This document shows, one piece after another, positions 1 through 9,488 of a stretch of DNA of 52,445 nucleotides. Source of the stretch: Nocardia uniformis NBRC 13702. Lineage in GTDB: Bacteria > Actinomycetota > Actinomycetes > Mycobacteriales > Mycobacteriaceae. Numbering within the stretch: the stretch's first letter is position 1; every line of letters starts with the position of its first letter. The position numbers and the translations under genes are program-made. Location of the stretch: NCBI RefSeq assembly GCF_001613345.1, contig NZ_BDCE01000055.1, forward strand, positions 1 through 52,445. The letters are read 5' to 3'. The notes beneath the pieces are model-generated. The model had not been told where the DNA came from and ran no database searches. It saw only the letters and a list, made by a program, of their open reading frames with translations.

Positions 1-1480
1 CAGTATCGCTGCGGCCCTGGCGATCTACCTGCTCGGCGGCGGACAAGCCTGGACCATCGCCACCGCACTGACACTGTTGGCCGCAGTGTTCGCCACCACC
101 ATGGAATGGCGCGATAAACCTTCCCTCGCCGCGCGCCGCGCACACGATCTGCGGAACTGGAGCAGACGCCGCCGCGGGGAACACACCTATCGCAATCCGG
201 ACGATCCCGCCCATGGTGACCCGGGCCTGGATCCAGGCTGGGAATTCCCGCCACCGCTGGGCAACACCGCACCCCTGTCGGTAGCCGGCACCGGCTTGGA
301 TGAAATGTTCATCTTGCGCACCGCCAATCCCGGTGAGCGCCCCTACTATTCGGTGGTCACTGCGGTCGACGGACTCGCCGATGGATTGCGCGGCGACGCC
401 GCCTACGCGGCGATGTCCGCGGCATTCGGATCATTCTTGGCGCAGATGGCACGCACCAGCTCCCATGTACGCGGGCTGCAGGTGCTCCATCGCAGCGTCC
501 CGCACGACATGACCCGCCATAGCCGTTGGGCGCACACCCGCGTGAAACGCCTGCACGACGCCCGGCTGCTGCCCGCCGTCGAGTCCTACGGCACGCTCAT
601 CGACACCCTCACCCCGCTCGCCGAGGAGCATCGCACCTTTGTGGTGCTGCGATTCCCGCAGACCGAGGCGTTTATGGCCGACACCGCGCGCCAGGCCCGC
701 GCGAAAGACGCGCCTATCACCGGTGGCATCGCTCAGGTGGTGCGCGACGAAACCGAACGCGCCACACGACTTTTGGCGATGGCAGGGATGGGGCGAGTCG
801 ATGTCCTCGGCGAACGCCGCGTGTGCGCGGTCATCCGCGCCCTGCTGGACCCGCGTTTCCCGATAGACCGGCACCGCAATGCCACGTGGAACACCTGCTG
901 GCCCAGCTACATCGGTGGCCGCAACTGCGTGGCCGTCGGCACAGAGACACGGTGGTGGACTCGAGTCGGTCATATCCGGCCGCGTGCGATCGAACCCGTG
1001 GCGCTGGGCCCACTGTGGCTGGCACCGTTACTCACCGGCGTAGACGCCGACCCCGGTGACGATGACATCGCGCCGATGCCGACGATCCGCACCTTGAGCG
1101 TGCGTCTGGATTTCGTGCCCGCCGACCGCGCCCGTGCCGCCGCCAAAGGGGACGTCACCGCGGACCAGGCACGCAAAGCCAAGGAACGCGAGAAGGGCAA
1201 ACTCGACGACGGCAGCACCGAGGTCCTCGCTGACGCCTCCGAACGCCGACGCCAAGACCTCATGCCCGGCTCCGGGCATCACGGTGTCATCTACGCCGCG
1301 TCCATTGCCGTCACCGGCCGCGACCCCGACGACCTCGACCGTGCGTGTCTGCGCGTCACCGAAGCCGCGGGCGAATCCGCGATCACCGAAATCGACTGGT
1401 GCGTAGGCGATCACGATGTCGCGATGTTCACCACCCTGCCGCTGGCGCGGGGGCTGGCCGCGACCCCGTACACCCGATAG
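1..1480 (+). CDS. SCO6880-family conjugation membrane protein (5' partial)
   Basis: The frame is open from base 2, so the true start lies before the window; the first usable in-window codon is a TTG at 77. The upstream codons encode hydrophobic residues ending near ATTMEWRDKP, which fits the second of two N-terminal membrane segments typical of SCO6880-type proteins. A long cytoplasmic part of about 460 residues follows, rich in Arg and Ala. In actinobacterial conjugative elements this family sits just upstream of the VirB4-like ATPase, as it does here (18 bases to the next start), and is thought to form part of the inner-membrane transfer channel. The family call rests on architecture and gene order. 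No catalytic motif is visible, and none is expected. Confidence 0.75.
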   Translation, partial: SIAAALAIYLLGGGQAWTIATALTLLAAVFATTMEWRDKPSLAARRAHDLRNWSRRRRGEHTYRNPDDPAHGDPGLDPGWEFPPPLGNTAPLSVAGTGLDEMFILRTANPGERPYYSVVTAVDGLADGLRGDAAYAAMSAAFGSFLAQMARTSSHVRGLQVLHRSVPHDMTRHSRWAHTRVKRLHDARLLPAVESYGTLIDTLTPLAEEHRTFVVLRFPQTEAFMADTARQARAKDAPITGGIAQVVRDETERATRLLAMAGMGRVDVLGERRVCAVIRALLDPRFPIDRHRNATWNTCWPSYIGGRNCVAVGTETRWWTRVGHIRPRAIEPVALGPLWLAPLLTGVDADPGDDDIAPMPTIRTLSVRLDFVPADRARAAAKGDVTADQARKAKEREKGKLDDGSTEVLADASERRRQDLMPGSGHHGVIYAASIAVTGRDPDDLDRACLRVTEAAGESAITEIDWCVGDHDVAMFTTLPLARGLAATPYTR

Positions 1481-1498
1481 AGACCAGGAGGTGCTCGC

Positions 1499-2995
1499 AT
1501 GCTGCTACGACCCCACAGGACCAGGGCGCGCCGAACCACGTCGGGCGATAGCGGAACCGAGCGCGAAACACCCACCGCAGAACCACAGTTGAGCCGACGC
1601 CGGTCACCACGGCGTTCGCGATGGCTGGATCGGTACGGCTGGTACGAGCCACGCAGCGAAGGCGCGTGGAGCACCACGCGCCAGGCCGAGGCGTGGAACC
1701 TGGCCACGAGCCGTCGCCGGGTACGCCAAGACGGTGTCCTCGCCGGCCTGAACACCATCTCCGGAGAACTGGAGATCGTCGACGCCTTCGCCGCCTACGG
1801 TGCGGAAACTTCCGGCATCAACGTGTGCGTCATCGGCGACATCGGGCGCGGGAAATCCTCATGGATCAAAACCGTATGCGTGCTACGCCAGCTCGTCGCG
1901 GGCCGCCAAGTCGTAGTGCTGGACAAGAAACCCCAAGCCGGGCGCGGGGAATACACCCCGCTGGCGCAAGCACTCGGCGCCGAGAGCATCCGGTTCCGAA
2001 CCGGCGGCTCCGGAGCACGGCTCAATTTGCTCGATCCGGCGATCAGTGCCGGCGGCGAGCGTCGTGGCGGGATCGACGGGGTGGTACCCGCCGGACAGGA
2101 AGCTCTGGTCCTGGCCGTGCTCACCGATGCCATGGCCCGGGACCTCGACGAGAAGGAGAAGGCCGCAGTCGGTGCGGGATTGACCCTGGTCAACGCCGAG
2201 GCTCGTGCCCAGGGCCGTGATCCGGTGATCCGGGAGTTGGCGATGCGTCTGCTCGATCCGCATCCCGACGACGGGTGTGGATTTGGGCAGCGCTGGAACG
2301 AACGCGCATTGGAATGGGGACTCGAACCCGGGCTGGCGTTGCTGCGCCTAGCCGACCGGGACCTGCGCGGCCTGGTCGATGAGCCCACCAGCCCGGCGGT
2401 GCGCGACGCGCTCGAGACCCATCCGCTGGTCCATATGGACCTTTCCGCGTTGCCGACCGACGGCCCCGCGCTGCGGGTGGTGATGACCACCGCCAACACC
2501 TGGCTGGCCAACAAACTCGCTGCCCGCTCGGCGGTCCACGAACAAACGATCCTCGTCGTCGAGGAAGGCTGGCACGTCGCGGTGGGATCCACCGGCGAAG
2601 TCTTCCGATCGAACTCGAAACTGTCTCGCGGCCTGGCGCTTTCGACAATCAGTGCATTCCATCATCCTGCCGACACACCCCTGGACTCCCCCGCGCGCGC
2701 GTTGATGGGCGAAGCATCGATCGTGGTGATGTTCGGGCAAGCGCGCGCCGACGACGCTGCCGAGACCGTACGCATGTACCGACTGCCCACCGGTACCGAG
2801 GACACACTGATGCGGCTGGGACGCGGGCAGGCGCTGGTCAAGATCGGATCCCGGGACCCGATCTTGGTCACGCACATCCGGTCACCGTTCGAGGCAGCAC
2901 TCACCGATACCGACGCCGCAATCACAGGGGAGGCTGGGGCACTGTCGATCAGCGATCTCGCCCGCACCTCACTCGAGACTGGGGAAGCACAATGA
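1499..2995 (+). CDS. VirB4/TraC-like conjugation ATPase
   Basis: 498 aa. The ATG follows an AGGAGG box at about 1486-1491. Walker A is GDIGRGKS (113-120) and Walker B is ILVVEEGW (351-358), the hallmark of the HerA/VirB4 branch of P-loop motor ATPases. The first 40 residues are Arg/Ser/Pro-rich and probably unstructured. The motor is expected to power assembly or substrate movement in the type IV-like transfer channel on the cytoplasmic face of the membrane. It lies between an SCO6880-type gene and the coupling-protein genes, and its stop overlaps the next start by ATGA, so translation is coupled. It is shorter than a full VirB4 (about 800 aa), as is common for this actinobacterial group. Family is fairly certain; the exact role in transfer is inferred. 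Confidence 0.8.
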   Translation: MLLRPHRTRARRTTSGDSGTERETPTAEPQLSRRRSPRRSRWLDRYGWYEPRSEGAWSTTRQAEAWNLATSRRRVRQDGVLAGLNTISGELEIVDAFAAYGAETSGINVCVIGDIGRGKSSWIKTVCVLRQLVAGRQVVVLDKKPQAGRGEYTPLAQALGAESIRFRTGGSGARLNLLDPAISAGGERRGGIDGVVPAGQEALVLAVLTDAMARDLDEKEKAAVGAGLTLVNAEARAQGRDPVIRELAMRLLDPHPDDGCGFGQRWNERALEWGLEPGLALLRLADRDLRGLVDEPTSPAVRDALETHPLVHMDLSALPTDGPALRVVMTTANTWLANKLAARSAVHEQTILVVEEGWHVAVGSTGEVFRSNSKLSRGLALSTISAFHHPADTPLDSPARALMGEASIVVMFGQARADDAAETVRMYRLPTGTEDTLMRLGRGQALVKIGSRDPILVTHIRSPFEAALTDTDAAITGEAGALSISDLARTSLETGEAQ

Positions 2996-3489
2996 ACTCG
3001 GGACAGCGGATCCCCACCCCCGGACATCGGGAACCACTGCTCCCCGCGGGCATGCTGCTGGCCGGCTACACCCTCAGCACAATCGTTGTCGGAGTGTTCG
3101 GTGGCGGTGCCGTCTCCGGGGCACTCAGCGGGCACGGCGTGGGAATCGTTGCCCCCGAGCATATGTCGGCCACGCTGGCCCGACTCGCGGCCTATCCCGC
3201 CGATCCGGCCGCCGCGTGGCCGAACGACCCGCGACCAGGGCCGGCATGGCTGACGTGGACCTGCTTCGTCCTGATTTCCGGGTTGTGGTGCGCGGGGATC
3301 GCCGCTACAGGCAACCTCATCGATCGCGGTATTCGGCCTCGTCGCCGAGACGGGCTAGCCAGCGTGACTGATCTGCGGGTCATCGGTCTTGATCACCGCG
3401 CCGCCGTGCACAAGGCTGCCCGCGAATACCCGCAGCTGGCCGGATGCAGGCCGCGACGACACCGTTTTCGCTGGCGGTGGCGCAGGTGA
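2992..3489 (+). CDS. N-terminal membrane module of a split TraG/VirD4-like coupling protein
   Basis: 165 aa; the ATG overlaps the upstream stop (ATGA). Two hydrophobic segments are visible: about residues 18-45 (LPAGMLLAGYTLSTIVVGVF) and about 85-108 (LTWTCFVLISGLWCAGIAA). They flank a periplasmic-type loop with the sequence WPNDPRPGP. This two-TM layout is the usual N-terminus of actinobacterial TraG-like coupling proteins. After residue about 150 the frame turns into an Arg-rich tail and stops, while the neighbouring frame carries on with the ATPase domain, overlapping by 46 bases. Either the coupling protein is encoded as two polypeptides, or a one-base shift near 3440 has split one gene. 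The downstream half has its own ATG but no clear ribosome binding site. Confidence 0.6.
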   Translation: MNSGQRIPTPGHREPLLPAGMLLAGYTLSTIVVGVFGGGAVSGALSGHGVGIVAPEHMSATLARLAAYPADPAAAWPNDPRPGPAWLTWTCFVLISGLWCAGIAATGNLIDRGIRPRRRDGLASVTDLRVIGLDHRAAVHKAAREYPQLAGCRPRRHRFRWRWRR

Positions 3490-4865
3490 AACATATTGGG
3501 CGGCAGCGAGAGCCGACATCACCGCTGGCGGTGGACATCGGAGTGCTCGCTGATCAGCCGCGTCGACATGTGTGGTTGCAGCACCGCGACGGGGTGATCG
3601 TGCACGGCCCCACCGGTGCGGGCAAAACCTGGCGCGTGGCCTGGCAGCGCGTCATCGACGCACCCGGCTTCGTGCTCGCGACCACCACCAAAGCCGACCT
3701 GGTCGCGGCCACCCTGACCGAACGCGCGGCCCGCGGGCGGGTAGCGGTGTTCGACCCCGAACATCTCACCGGCTGGCCGAACAGCATCGCCTGGTCCATC
3801 CTGACCGGCTGCGCAGACCCCGACACCGCCATCCGCCGCGCCGACGCCCTTGCCCGCGCCATGCCCCTCGAGGGCACGCGCAATGGTGCCTATTTCGAGC
3901 AGAAGGCCGCGACCATGCTGCGCTGCTGCCTACACGCCGCGGCACTGCGCGGGTTGTCCATCCGTGAAGTGCGCGTGTGGGTTTCCGCGCGCACCAACCA
4001 CACCGCGGTCGACATCCTCGCTGACACCCTGCCCGATTGGGCCAGTGAACTCGACCAAATCCAGTCCTCGGCAAGCGAATCCAGCGATGACGTGCTCGCC
4101 GCCGCCGCGCGGCTGCTCGAACCCCTGGCCTCCCCGACCCTGCTGGCGGCGGTCGACGTACCGATCGAGAAGTCCTTCGATGTCGCCGACTTCGTGCTGT
4201 CCGGGGCGAACACCCTGTATCTGGTGTCCAAGGGCACCTCACGGTCCATGGCGCCCTTCGTGGCAGCGCTGGCCGCCGAGGTCCACTACGTCGCCGACCG
4301 CGCCTCTCAACGCGCGCCGGGTAAGCGGCTCGATCCGCCGGTGCGGTTGGTCCTCGACGAGATGAACAACGTCGCGCCGATCCCGGACCTGCCGCAGATC
4401 ATGACCGACTCCGGCGGCAAAGGCATCAACATGTGGGCCTTCGCGCACAACCAGGACCAGAACGAACTGCGGTGGGGCACCGAGGGCGGCAAAGTGTTGT
4501 CGCAATCCGCGCCCGCCATGCTCATCCTCCCGGGCCTGCGCGGCGTCGACGAACTGTCGGCGATATCGCGGCTGATCGGTGAACGCCGACGCTGGGAAGC
4601 CACCCTGCACGACGGCTCACGCAGCTACGCCCTGCACGACGACACCGTGCTGCGCACCGACGAGATCCGGGAACTGGCCACCGATCAAGGGTTGCTGATC
4701 TACCGCAACGCCCCGGCCATGGTGCTGCGACTGCCCAGCGTCTGGGAACACCAGCCCTGGCACGCGGCGGTGAACCGCTCCATCCGCGTGTTCGACGACA
4801 TCGTGACCGGACGCAGACCACCCACCCTGCACGGCGCAGTCGGGACGGAGGACAACGATGAATGA
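3444..4865 (+). CDS. TraG/VirD4-like coupling ATPase (C-terminal module)
   Basis: 473 aa from the ATG at 3444. Walker A is GPTGAGKT (55-62) and Walker B is LVLDEMNN near residue 300, followed by an 'AFAHNQDQ' segment like the Q-loop of TraG/TraM coupling ATPases. The domain ends with a C-terminal region that in this family contacts DNA or relaxase. Coupling proteins recruit the relaxase-DNA complex to the channel and pump DNA out. This frame lacks the membrane anchor, which is in the preceding overlapping frame (2992-3489). The gene end overlaps the next start by eight bases. The family assignment is strong; whether the protein is made alone or joined to the upstream module by frameshifting cannot be told from sequence. 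Confidence 0.8.
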   Translation: MQAATTPFSLAVAQVKHIGRQREPTSPLAVDIGVLADQPRRHVWLQHRDGVIVHGPTGAGKTWRVAWQRVIDAPGFVLATTTKADLVAATLTERAARGRVAVFDPEHLTGWPNSIAWSILTGCADPDTAIRRADALARAMPLEGTRNGAYFEQKAATMLRCCLHAAALRGLSIREVRVWVSARTNHTAVDILADTLPDWASELDQIQSSASESSDDVLAAAARLLEPLASPTLLAAVDVPIEKSFDVADFVLSGANTLYLVSKGTSRSMAPFVAALAAEVHYVADRASQRAPGKRLDPPVRLVLDEMNNVAPIPDLPQIMTDSGGKGINMWAFAHNQDQNELRWGTEGGKVLSQSAPAMLILPGLRGVDELSAISRLIGERRRWEATLHDGSRSYALHDDTVLRTDEIRELATDQGLLIYRNAPAMVLRLPSVWEHQPWHAAVNRSIRVFDDIVTGRRPPTLHGAVGTEDNDE

Positions 4866-5340
4866 TGAACCAGCACAACAGGATCAGGAAACATCGCGGC
4901 CACCCTTGCAGCTACTCCCGTGCCGCTACAGCTGGCGCGACCTCGACCAGCGGCAGGCGGCACGGTTGTGGGCGGACCTGATCGACTGGACGGCGTGGCT
5001 TCGCCGTCGCTATCAGCTCGGCTCTCGCGTACCGGCGTGCTGGTACCGGCATGAATCGGTCGTCGAGGAGTTGACCGCCCTGATGGCCGCCCACACCGCC
5101 GCGTACTGGTGCGCTCCCGACGGCGTCGAGCTGCCACGCGAGGATATGACCGCCTGGCACACTCAATGGTTGTGGCCAACGATCGAACGCCTCACCCGCA
5201 TAAGCGATTTCTCCGCGTGCCGTCCGCACCACTGCCGCTACGAGAGCCATGCCCAGCCCGTGCATGCCGGTGTGGACGACTACCTCGCCGAACAACTCGC
5301 CCGAACCCCGCACGGCGGCGAGCCTGCGGCAGGGAGGTGA
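4858..5340 (+). CDS. DUF4913-type conjugative element protein
   Basis: 160 aa; the ATG at 4858 follows GGAGG and overlaps the coupling-protein stop. The middle carries the segment LWADLIDWTAWLRRRYQLG and then VPACWYRHESVVEELTAL, which I recognise as the core of the DUF4913 family found beside TraG genes in actinobacterial integrative elements. No membrane segment or signal peptide is present. Function is unknown; conserved position in transfer operons suggests an accessory transfer role. The C-terminus holds several His and Cys residues (CRPHHCRYESH) that might bind metal, which is only an impression. Confidence 0.65.
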   Translation: MNDEPAQQDQETSRPPLQLLPCRYSWRDLDQRQAARLWADLIDWTAWLRRRYQLGSRVPACWYRHESVVEELTALMAAHTAAYWCAPDGVELPREDMTAWHTQWLWPTIERLTRISDFSACRPHHCRYESHAQPVHAGVDDYLAEQLARTPHGGEPAAGR

Positions 5341-5346
5341 GAGGCA

Positions 5347-6729
5347 ATGTACGCCATCGACGATCAGGTCATCGACCGAGCACGCATCGGCGACGACTAT
5401 CTGCAACCGCTGCTGGCCACGGCACATCGCAGCCGGTCCCAGCGGCCTCGATGTTTGTGCAGCGCAAGCGAAACCGGTGGTGTCGACATGTACGTCGCAC
5501 GTGTCGGCGGACGATACGTGCTCAAACGGATGCCAGGCACGGGACCCCACCACGCGCCGGGCTGCTCGTCCTACGCGCCGCCCGCGGAACTGACTGGATT
5601 GGCGCCACTGATCGGCACCGCGATCCGCGAACAACCCAACACGGGACTGACCCGCCTCACCCTCGGGTTCCCCCTGACCCACCATCCCTCGAGGACATCC
5701 GTCAGAAACAGCGATCGCACCACCGATACCGACACCGGCGAGCACGTCGACGAAACCAAGCTCACGCTCCGCGCGCTACTTCACCTTCTCTGGGACGATT
5801 CCGGCTTCGTCCGCTGGGTACCTGCCATGTCGGGGCGCCGGAACTGGTCCACTATCCGACGGCACGTCTACTGGGCCGCGGAAACGAAACGGACGAAGAC
5901 CAGCGAACTATCGGAGCTGCTCTGGCTGCCCGAACCATTCACCGTCGCAAACAAATACGAGATCGCCGCCCGCCGCCTCGCAGCGTTCGCGCCCCTTGTC
6001 GGCCCGGGCACCAAACAACGGCTCATGCTCGGGCTCGGCGAGGTCAAGAACCTGACCCCTGCACGGTTCGGACGCCACAAACTGATCATCAAACACGCCC
6101 CCGACTGCCCGTTCATCGTCGAAGCGGACACCGTCGCGGCCCTATGGCACACCTTCGGCACCGAACTCGCACTGCGGCAAGCCCTTCCCGACACCAAGCT
6201 CCTCGCCTTACTGACCTTCGGCATCACCCGAGCCGGAGTCGCCGTCGCCGACCGCATCGCGCTGATGAGTGTGAGCGCCGACTGGATCCCGATCGAGTCG
6301 GTCTTCGAGCACACCCTCATCACCGGCCTGATCGCCCATCGCCGCCGGTTCACCAAAACGCTGCGCTACAACCAGCCGCCCAGCACTCCACTCGCCTCAC
6401 TGATCCTCACCGACACCGACCCGCCCACCGCCTGCTACCTCACCTGTGCCACAAGCAGCGGACCGCCGCAACCGGCCGATCCCGACCTACCTGTAACGCA
6501 GTGGATTTGGAACACCTCCGTCGACGCGATGCCCCGCATTCCACCGGCCACTCACCGCACGAACACAACCAGACCGCACCAAGCATCGACCACCGCCCGC
6601 AACACCCAGGAGGCCCACAACCCATCCGACGATAAGGAGGCCCCGCCATGGCCGATACCCCCCGCAGCACCAACGAACGGTTCGACGAGTACGCACTGCG
6701 CAACGACTTCCGCCAGTACCACACCATGA
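5347..6729 (+). CDS. DUF1173-like protein of the transfer region
   Basis: 460 aa; the ATG lies just after GGAGG overlapping the previous gene's end. The N-terminus has a Cys-containing start (RPRCLCS) and MYVARVGGRYVLKRMPGTGP, followed by HHAPGCSSY; this arrangement and the 'GLAPLIGTAIRE' stretch match my memory of DUF1173 proteins, which occur on plasmids and integrative elements. The three or four Cys and His residues in the first 70 residues could bind zinc. The last 60 residues are Thr/Pro/Ala-rich, likely unstructured, and overlap the next gene by 82 bases, so the functional protein probably ends near residue 400. No enzyme motif is seen. Likely transfer or replication accessory; family name moderately sure. 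Confidence 0.55.
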   Translation: MYAIDDQVIDRARIGDDYLQPLLATAHRSRSQRPRCLCSASETGGVDMYVARVGGRYVLKRMPGTGPHHAPGCSSYAPPAELTGLAPLIGTAIREQPNTGLTRLTLGFPLTHHPSRTSVRNSDRTTDTDTGEHVDETKLTLRALLHLLWDDSGFVRWVPAMSGRRNWSTIRRHVYWAAETKRTKTSELSELLWLPEPFTVANKYEIAARRLAAFAPLVGPGTKQRLMLGLGEVKNLTPARFGRHKLIIKHAPDCPFIVEADTVAALWHTFGTELALRQALPDTKLLALLTFGITRAGVAVADRIALMSVSADWIPIESVFEHTLITGLIAHRRRFTKTLRYNQPPSTPLASLILTDTDPPTACYLTCATSSGPPQPADPDLPVTQWIWNTSVDAMPRIPPATHRTNTTRPHQASTTARNTQEAHNPSDDKEAPPWPIPPAAPTNGSTSTHCATTSASTTP

Positions 6730-8192
6730 CCGGCCTGCAGCTGTGGGCGGTCGTCTCCGACACCGAACAGCTGCAGCTCACCCGCGATATCGATGCCATC
6801 GCCCGCCGGTGGACGACCGCGCCATCGCCATGGAAAGAGCATTGGGACCACCTGGTCACCGCGGCACAACGCTGGGAAGCAGACCCCCAGGCCATGCAAC
6901 AGGCGCTTCACCGCATCGCCGACGACTTCGTACATACCGGCACCACGGACCTGGCCAGCCCCCTGCAGGTCCGCAATCTGCTGGTAGCGGGCGAACTGGT
7001 CGAATCCCGGCGCACCGACATGGGTTTCGCCTTCGCGCCGACACCCGATCACATCGACTACACCTACGGATACGTCACCAGTTACCGCAGCTCCGCCGAC
7101 GGCACGATATGGGAGTCCCTGCGGAGTTGGTCGGCGGCACGGCAATGGCTCATCGCGCAAGCAGGCGACACCGACCCCAACACCATTGTCGATATCACCA
7201 TCACCGGCCCGGACCCGGGCAGCGGTGCCGCGTCACGGCCCCTGATGACCGGTACGGGCCTGACCGCGGCAGAACTCGCTGAGCAGCTCCACCGAATCGA
7301 CGACCTCCTATGCACCACACCGACTCCCGTAGAGTCCAGCGCACATTCCTGGCTCGACGAACTGCGCTACGACGCGCTCTGTGACTCCTACCGCGACACC
7401 CTGCTCGAACAGCGCAACCCGTGGACGATCGGACATCGATTCGAACTCCGGCTACGCGCTGACGACCTCCGCGCCGCGATTGTCGACTACGGCGACCGTA
7501 CAGGTCTGCAAAGTCCCGCCACCCGAGCGAACACAGACGCCATCGAAAAGCACCTGGAAAACATCCGGCGCAGCGTGCGCGACCGCCCCATCGAATGGAG
7601 CACCGCTCCACAGATCAGCACCTGGTTCGACGACGCCGTCGCCGACGCCCAGCACCAGCTCGATCGTCTCACCGCCGAAGGACTGCGCCTCACCTACATC
7701 GACCCGGCACAGCGAAACCGGATCACCACCATCGGATTCGACGACGACCACTGGTACATCCAGCACGCACACACCGCGTCCGATGACCGCACCCTCACCT
7801 ACGACACCCCACCCCACGCCTACCCCACCTGTGCCGATCTACCGACCACGCCCGATCGGCACGTCGCCGGCACTGGTGGGGCGGTGCCGGAGAACATCAT
7901 CGACCAGCTCCGCGCTTTCGACATTGAGCTCCACACCCTCGAGCAGAACCTGAGCTGCGTGCAACAACTGCGCGACGCCATCCGCGCCGGCGTGCCCTAC
8001 ACGCTGACACGACAGCACGGACACTCCGCACCCACATCTCGGCCACCGCAGCGCGGCGGCTTCACCCGTCACGCCACCCCAAGCGACACATCAGCAGTGG
8101 AACAGCCCGCGCCGGCGAAGCCATCGGTTCCGCAGCGCAAACGCAGACAACCACCGAAACCCTCCGCTCACCACCACCGTCGACGGCTTTGA
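6648..8192 (+). CDS. Hypothetical element protein with basic Pro-rich tail
   Basis: 514 aa; a strong AAGGAGG precedes the ATG at 6648. I do not recognise a family. The protein is hydrophilic with many Trp, Asp and His residues, predicted mostly helical with two middle blocks ('TGLTAAELAEQLHRIDDLL' and 'TNTDAIEKHLENIRR'-like helices). The last 70 residues are Pro/Arg/Lys/His-rich (KRRQPPKPSAHHHRRRL), a shape often seen in nucleic-acid-associated proteins. No signal peptide or membrane segment. It is the penultimate large gene of the transfer operon and starts inside the end of the upstream gene, so it is probably co-translated and element-specific. Confidence 0.55.
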   Translation: MADTPRSTNERFDEYALRNDFRQYHTMTGLQLWAVVSDTEQLQLTRDIDAIARRWTTAPSPWKEHWDHLVTAAQRWEADPQAMQQALHRIADDFVHTGTTDLASPLQVRNLLVAGELVESRRTDMGFAFAPTPDHIDYTYGYVTSYRSSADGTIWESLRSWSAARQWLIAQAGDTDPNTIVDITITGPDPGSGAASRPLMTGTGLTAAELAEQLHRIDDLLCTTPTPVESSAHSWLDELRYDALCDSYRDTLLEQRNPWTIGHRFELRLRADDLRAAIVDYGDRTGLQSPATRANTDAIEKHLENIRRSVRDRPIEWSTAPQISTWFDDAVADAQHQLDRLTAEGLRLTYIDPAQRNRITTIGFDDDHWYIQHAHTASDDRTLTYDTPPHAYPTCADLPTTPDRHVAGTGGAVPENIIDQLRAFDIELHTLEQNLSCVQQLRDAIRAGVPYTLTRQHGHSAPTSRPPQRGGFTRHATPSDTSAVEQPAPAKPSVPQRKRRQPPKPSAHHHRRRL

Positions 8193-8213
8193 CCGCGGAA
8201 AGGAGTACCTCAC

Positions 8214-9488
8214 ATGAGCAACCCGATACCACAGCGGCACGACCCGCCCGAGGCCATCCGCGCGATCCGCATCCTGGTCCAGGCCAAAAACCTGCGCATG
8301 GCCAAACAGCAAGTGCGCCAACTACAAAAGGGCAGTGACGATGCGACATGGGCCATGATCGTGGAAATCGCCAACACCTTGCGCTTCAAGACCGACACCG
8401 TGGCGCGGACCAAACTACGGAAACTGTGGCGCGACAACGAACAATTCCGGCCCCTCATAGAAGCCTGTGTCTCGAAACCCGGGGAACGCCAGTACATCCC
8501 GGAGCCGCCAAAACCAGCGCAGACGACCACGACCTGGGCGAGCAAAGTTGATCAACGCGTTGATCCGGGCAAACGCATCGAGCCGAGCGAACGAGTGCGC
8601 ACCCCCAACACCAAGATCATCCACGACTACGAGAAGTCCCTGACCCGAGCCGAGCGTGACGACCCCGGCACCGATCCCCCGGAACCGGATTCAGACCCCC
8701 ATGACTACGACCAGGCCGCTGTCATCCACATCTCCACCAGCCTGTGTGTGTCGTGCCGACTCGAACGCCCCGCGATCGACGACTTCACCGAACGAGTCCA
8801 GCTCGGTCGTGGCGTTGACGGCCTGTGCGACGAATGCCGAAGCCTCGGCCGACCCGGACTCCCCGAACTACCGGCAGGACACACCCTCACCGACCAGGTC
8901 CACGCCCGGCTGGACTACCTCGCCGAACACTTCCACACCGACTCCCGAGGCCTCTTCCGGCAGGAATGGCGCTACGCGGACCAGCACGCACGCCCCATCA
9001 TCTCCGCCTGGGTCAAAACCCACACCACTCCCGATGCCGAGACCGCAGCACCACCGCGCCATGAAACGATCGACCTGAATAGCTGGTGCCGTAGCTGCGG
9101 CGAATACCGACAACTATCGGACAGGGGAAAGGACCTGTGCTTCGACTGCGACCCACACTGCTGGCAGTCGGTGGCACCGGCGGGCAGCATCGCCGTACGA
9201 CATGAGCAGTATCAACACGAATTCGGAACTGACACAGCTAAACCCACAAGTACACCGCCCGGCGAACCACCGAAATCAGCGAGCCACAACACTTCGGCGG
9301 GTCGCGAGACACCACCGAAGACGGAACGCACAGCTGCCCTCGCCAAATCGCCTACGGCAAGCAAAGTCGGCGAACCCCCGGTCAGCGCGGACACTAACGC
9401 ATGGAGCGGGGCGAGAGCGCTCGCACAAGAACGCCGCCGCGCCATATCTCGTCGCCCCGATGCAGTGGTGAAGCGTTCAATCCGATGA
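8214..9488 (+). CDS. Hypothetical element protein with two zinc-binding Cys pairs
   Basis: 424 aa; GGAAAGGAG precedes the ATG. The first 90 residues are helical and basic (AKNLRMAKQQVRQLQKGSDD). Two zinc-ribbon-like pairs follow: CVSC with CDEC about 35 residues later (about 182-220), and CRSC with CFDC about 19 residues later (about 296-320), next to 'CRSCGEYRQLSDRGKDLCFDC'-style spacing. The C-terminal 100 residues are Ser/Thr/Pro-rich and then basic. The arrangement suggests DNA or protein binding through two zinc modules. No named family is recognised. It closes the left transfer operon with 21 bases separating it from the previous gene. Confidence 0.55.
   Translation: MSNPIPQRHDPPEAIRAIRILVQAKNLRMAKQQVRQLQKGSDDATWAMIVEIANTLRFKTDTVARTKLRKLWRDNEQFRPLIEACVSKPGERQYIPEPPKPAQTTTTWASKVDQRVDPGKRIEPSERVRTPNTKIIHDYEKSLTRAERDDPGTDPPEPDSDPHDYDQAAVIHISTSLCVSCRLERPAIDDFTERVQLGRGVDGLCDECRSLGRPGLPELPAGHTLTDQVHARLDYLAEHFHTDSRGLFRQEWRYADQHARPIISAWVKTHTTPDAETAAPPRHETIDLNSWCRSCGEYRQLSDRGKDLCFDCDPHCWQSVAPAGSIAVRHEQYQHEFGTDTAKPTSTPPGEPPKSASHNTSAGRETPPKTERTAALAKSPTASKVGEPPVSADTNAWSGARALAQERRRAISRRPDAVVKRSIR

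Noticed and set aside
5109..6635. 508-codon + strand frame overlapping the DUF1173-like gene
   Set aside because: Arg/His/Pro-rich composition of a shifted frame; the other frame has a ribosome binding site and recognisable motifs.
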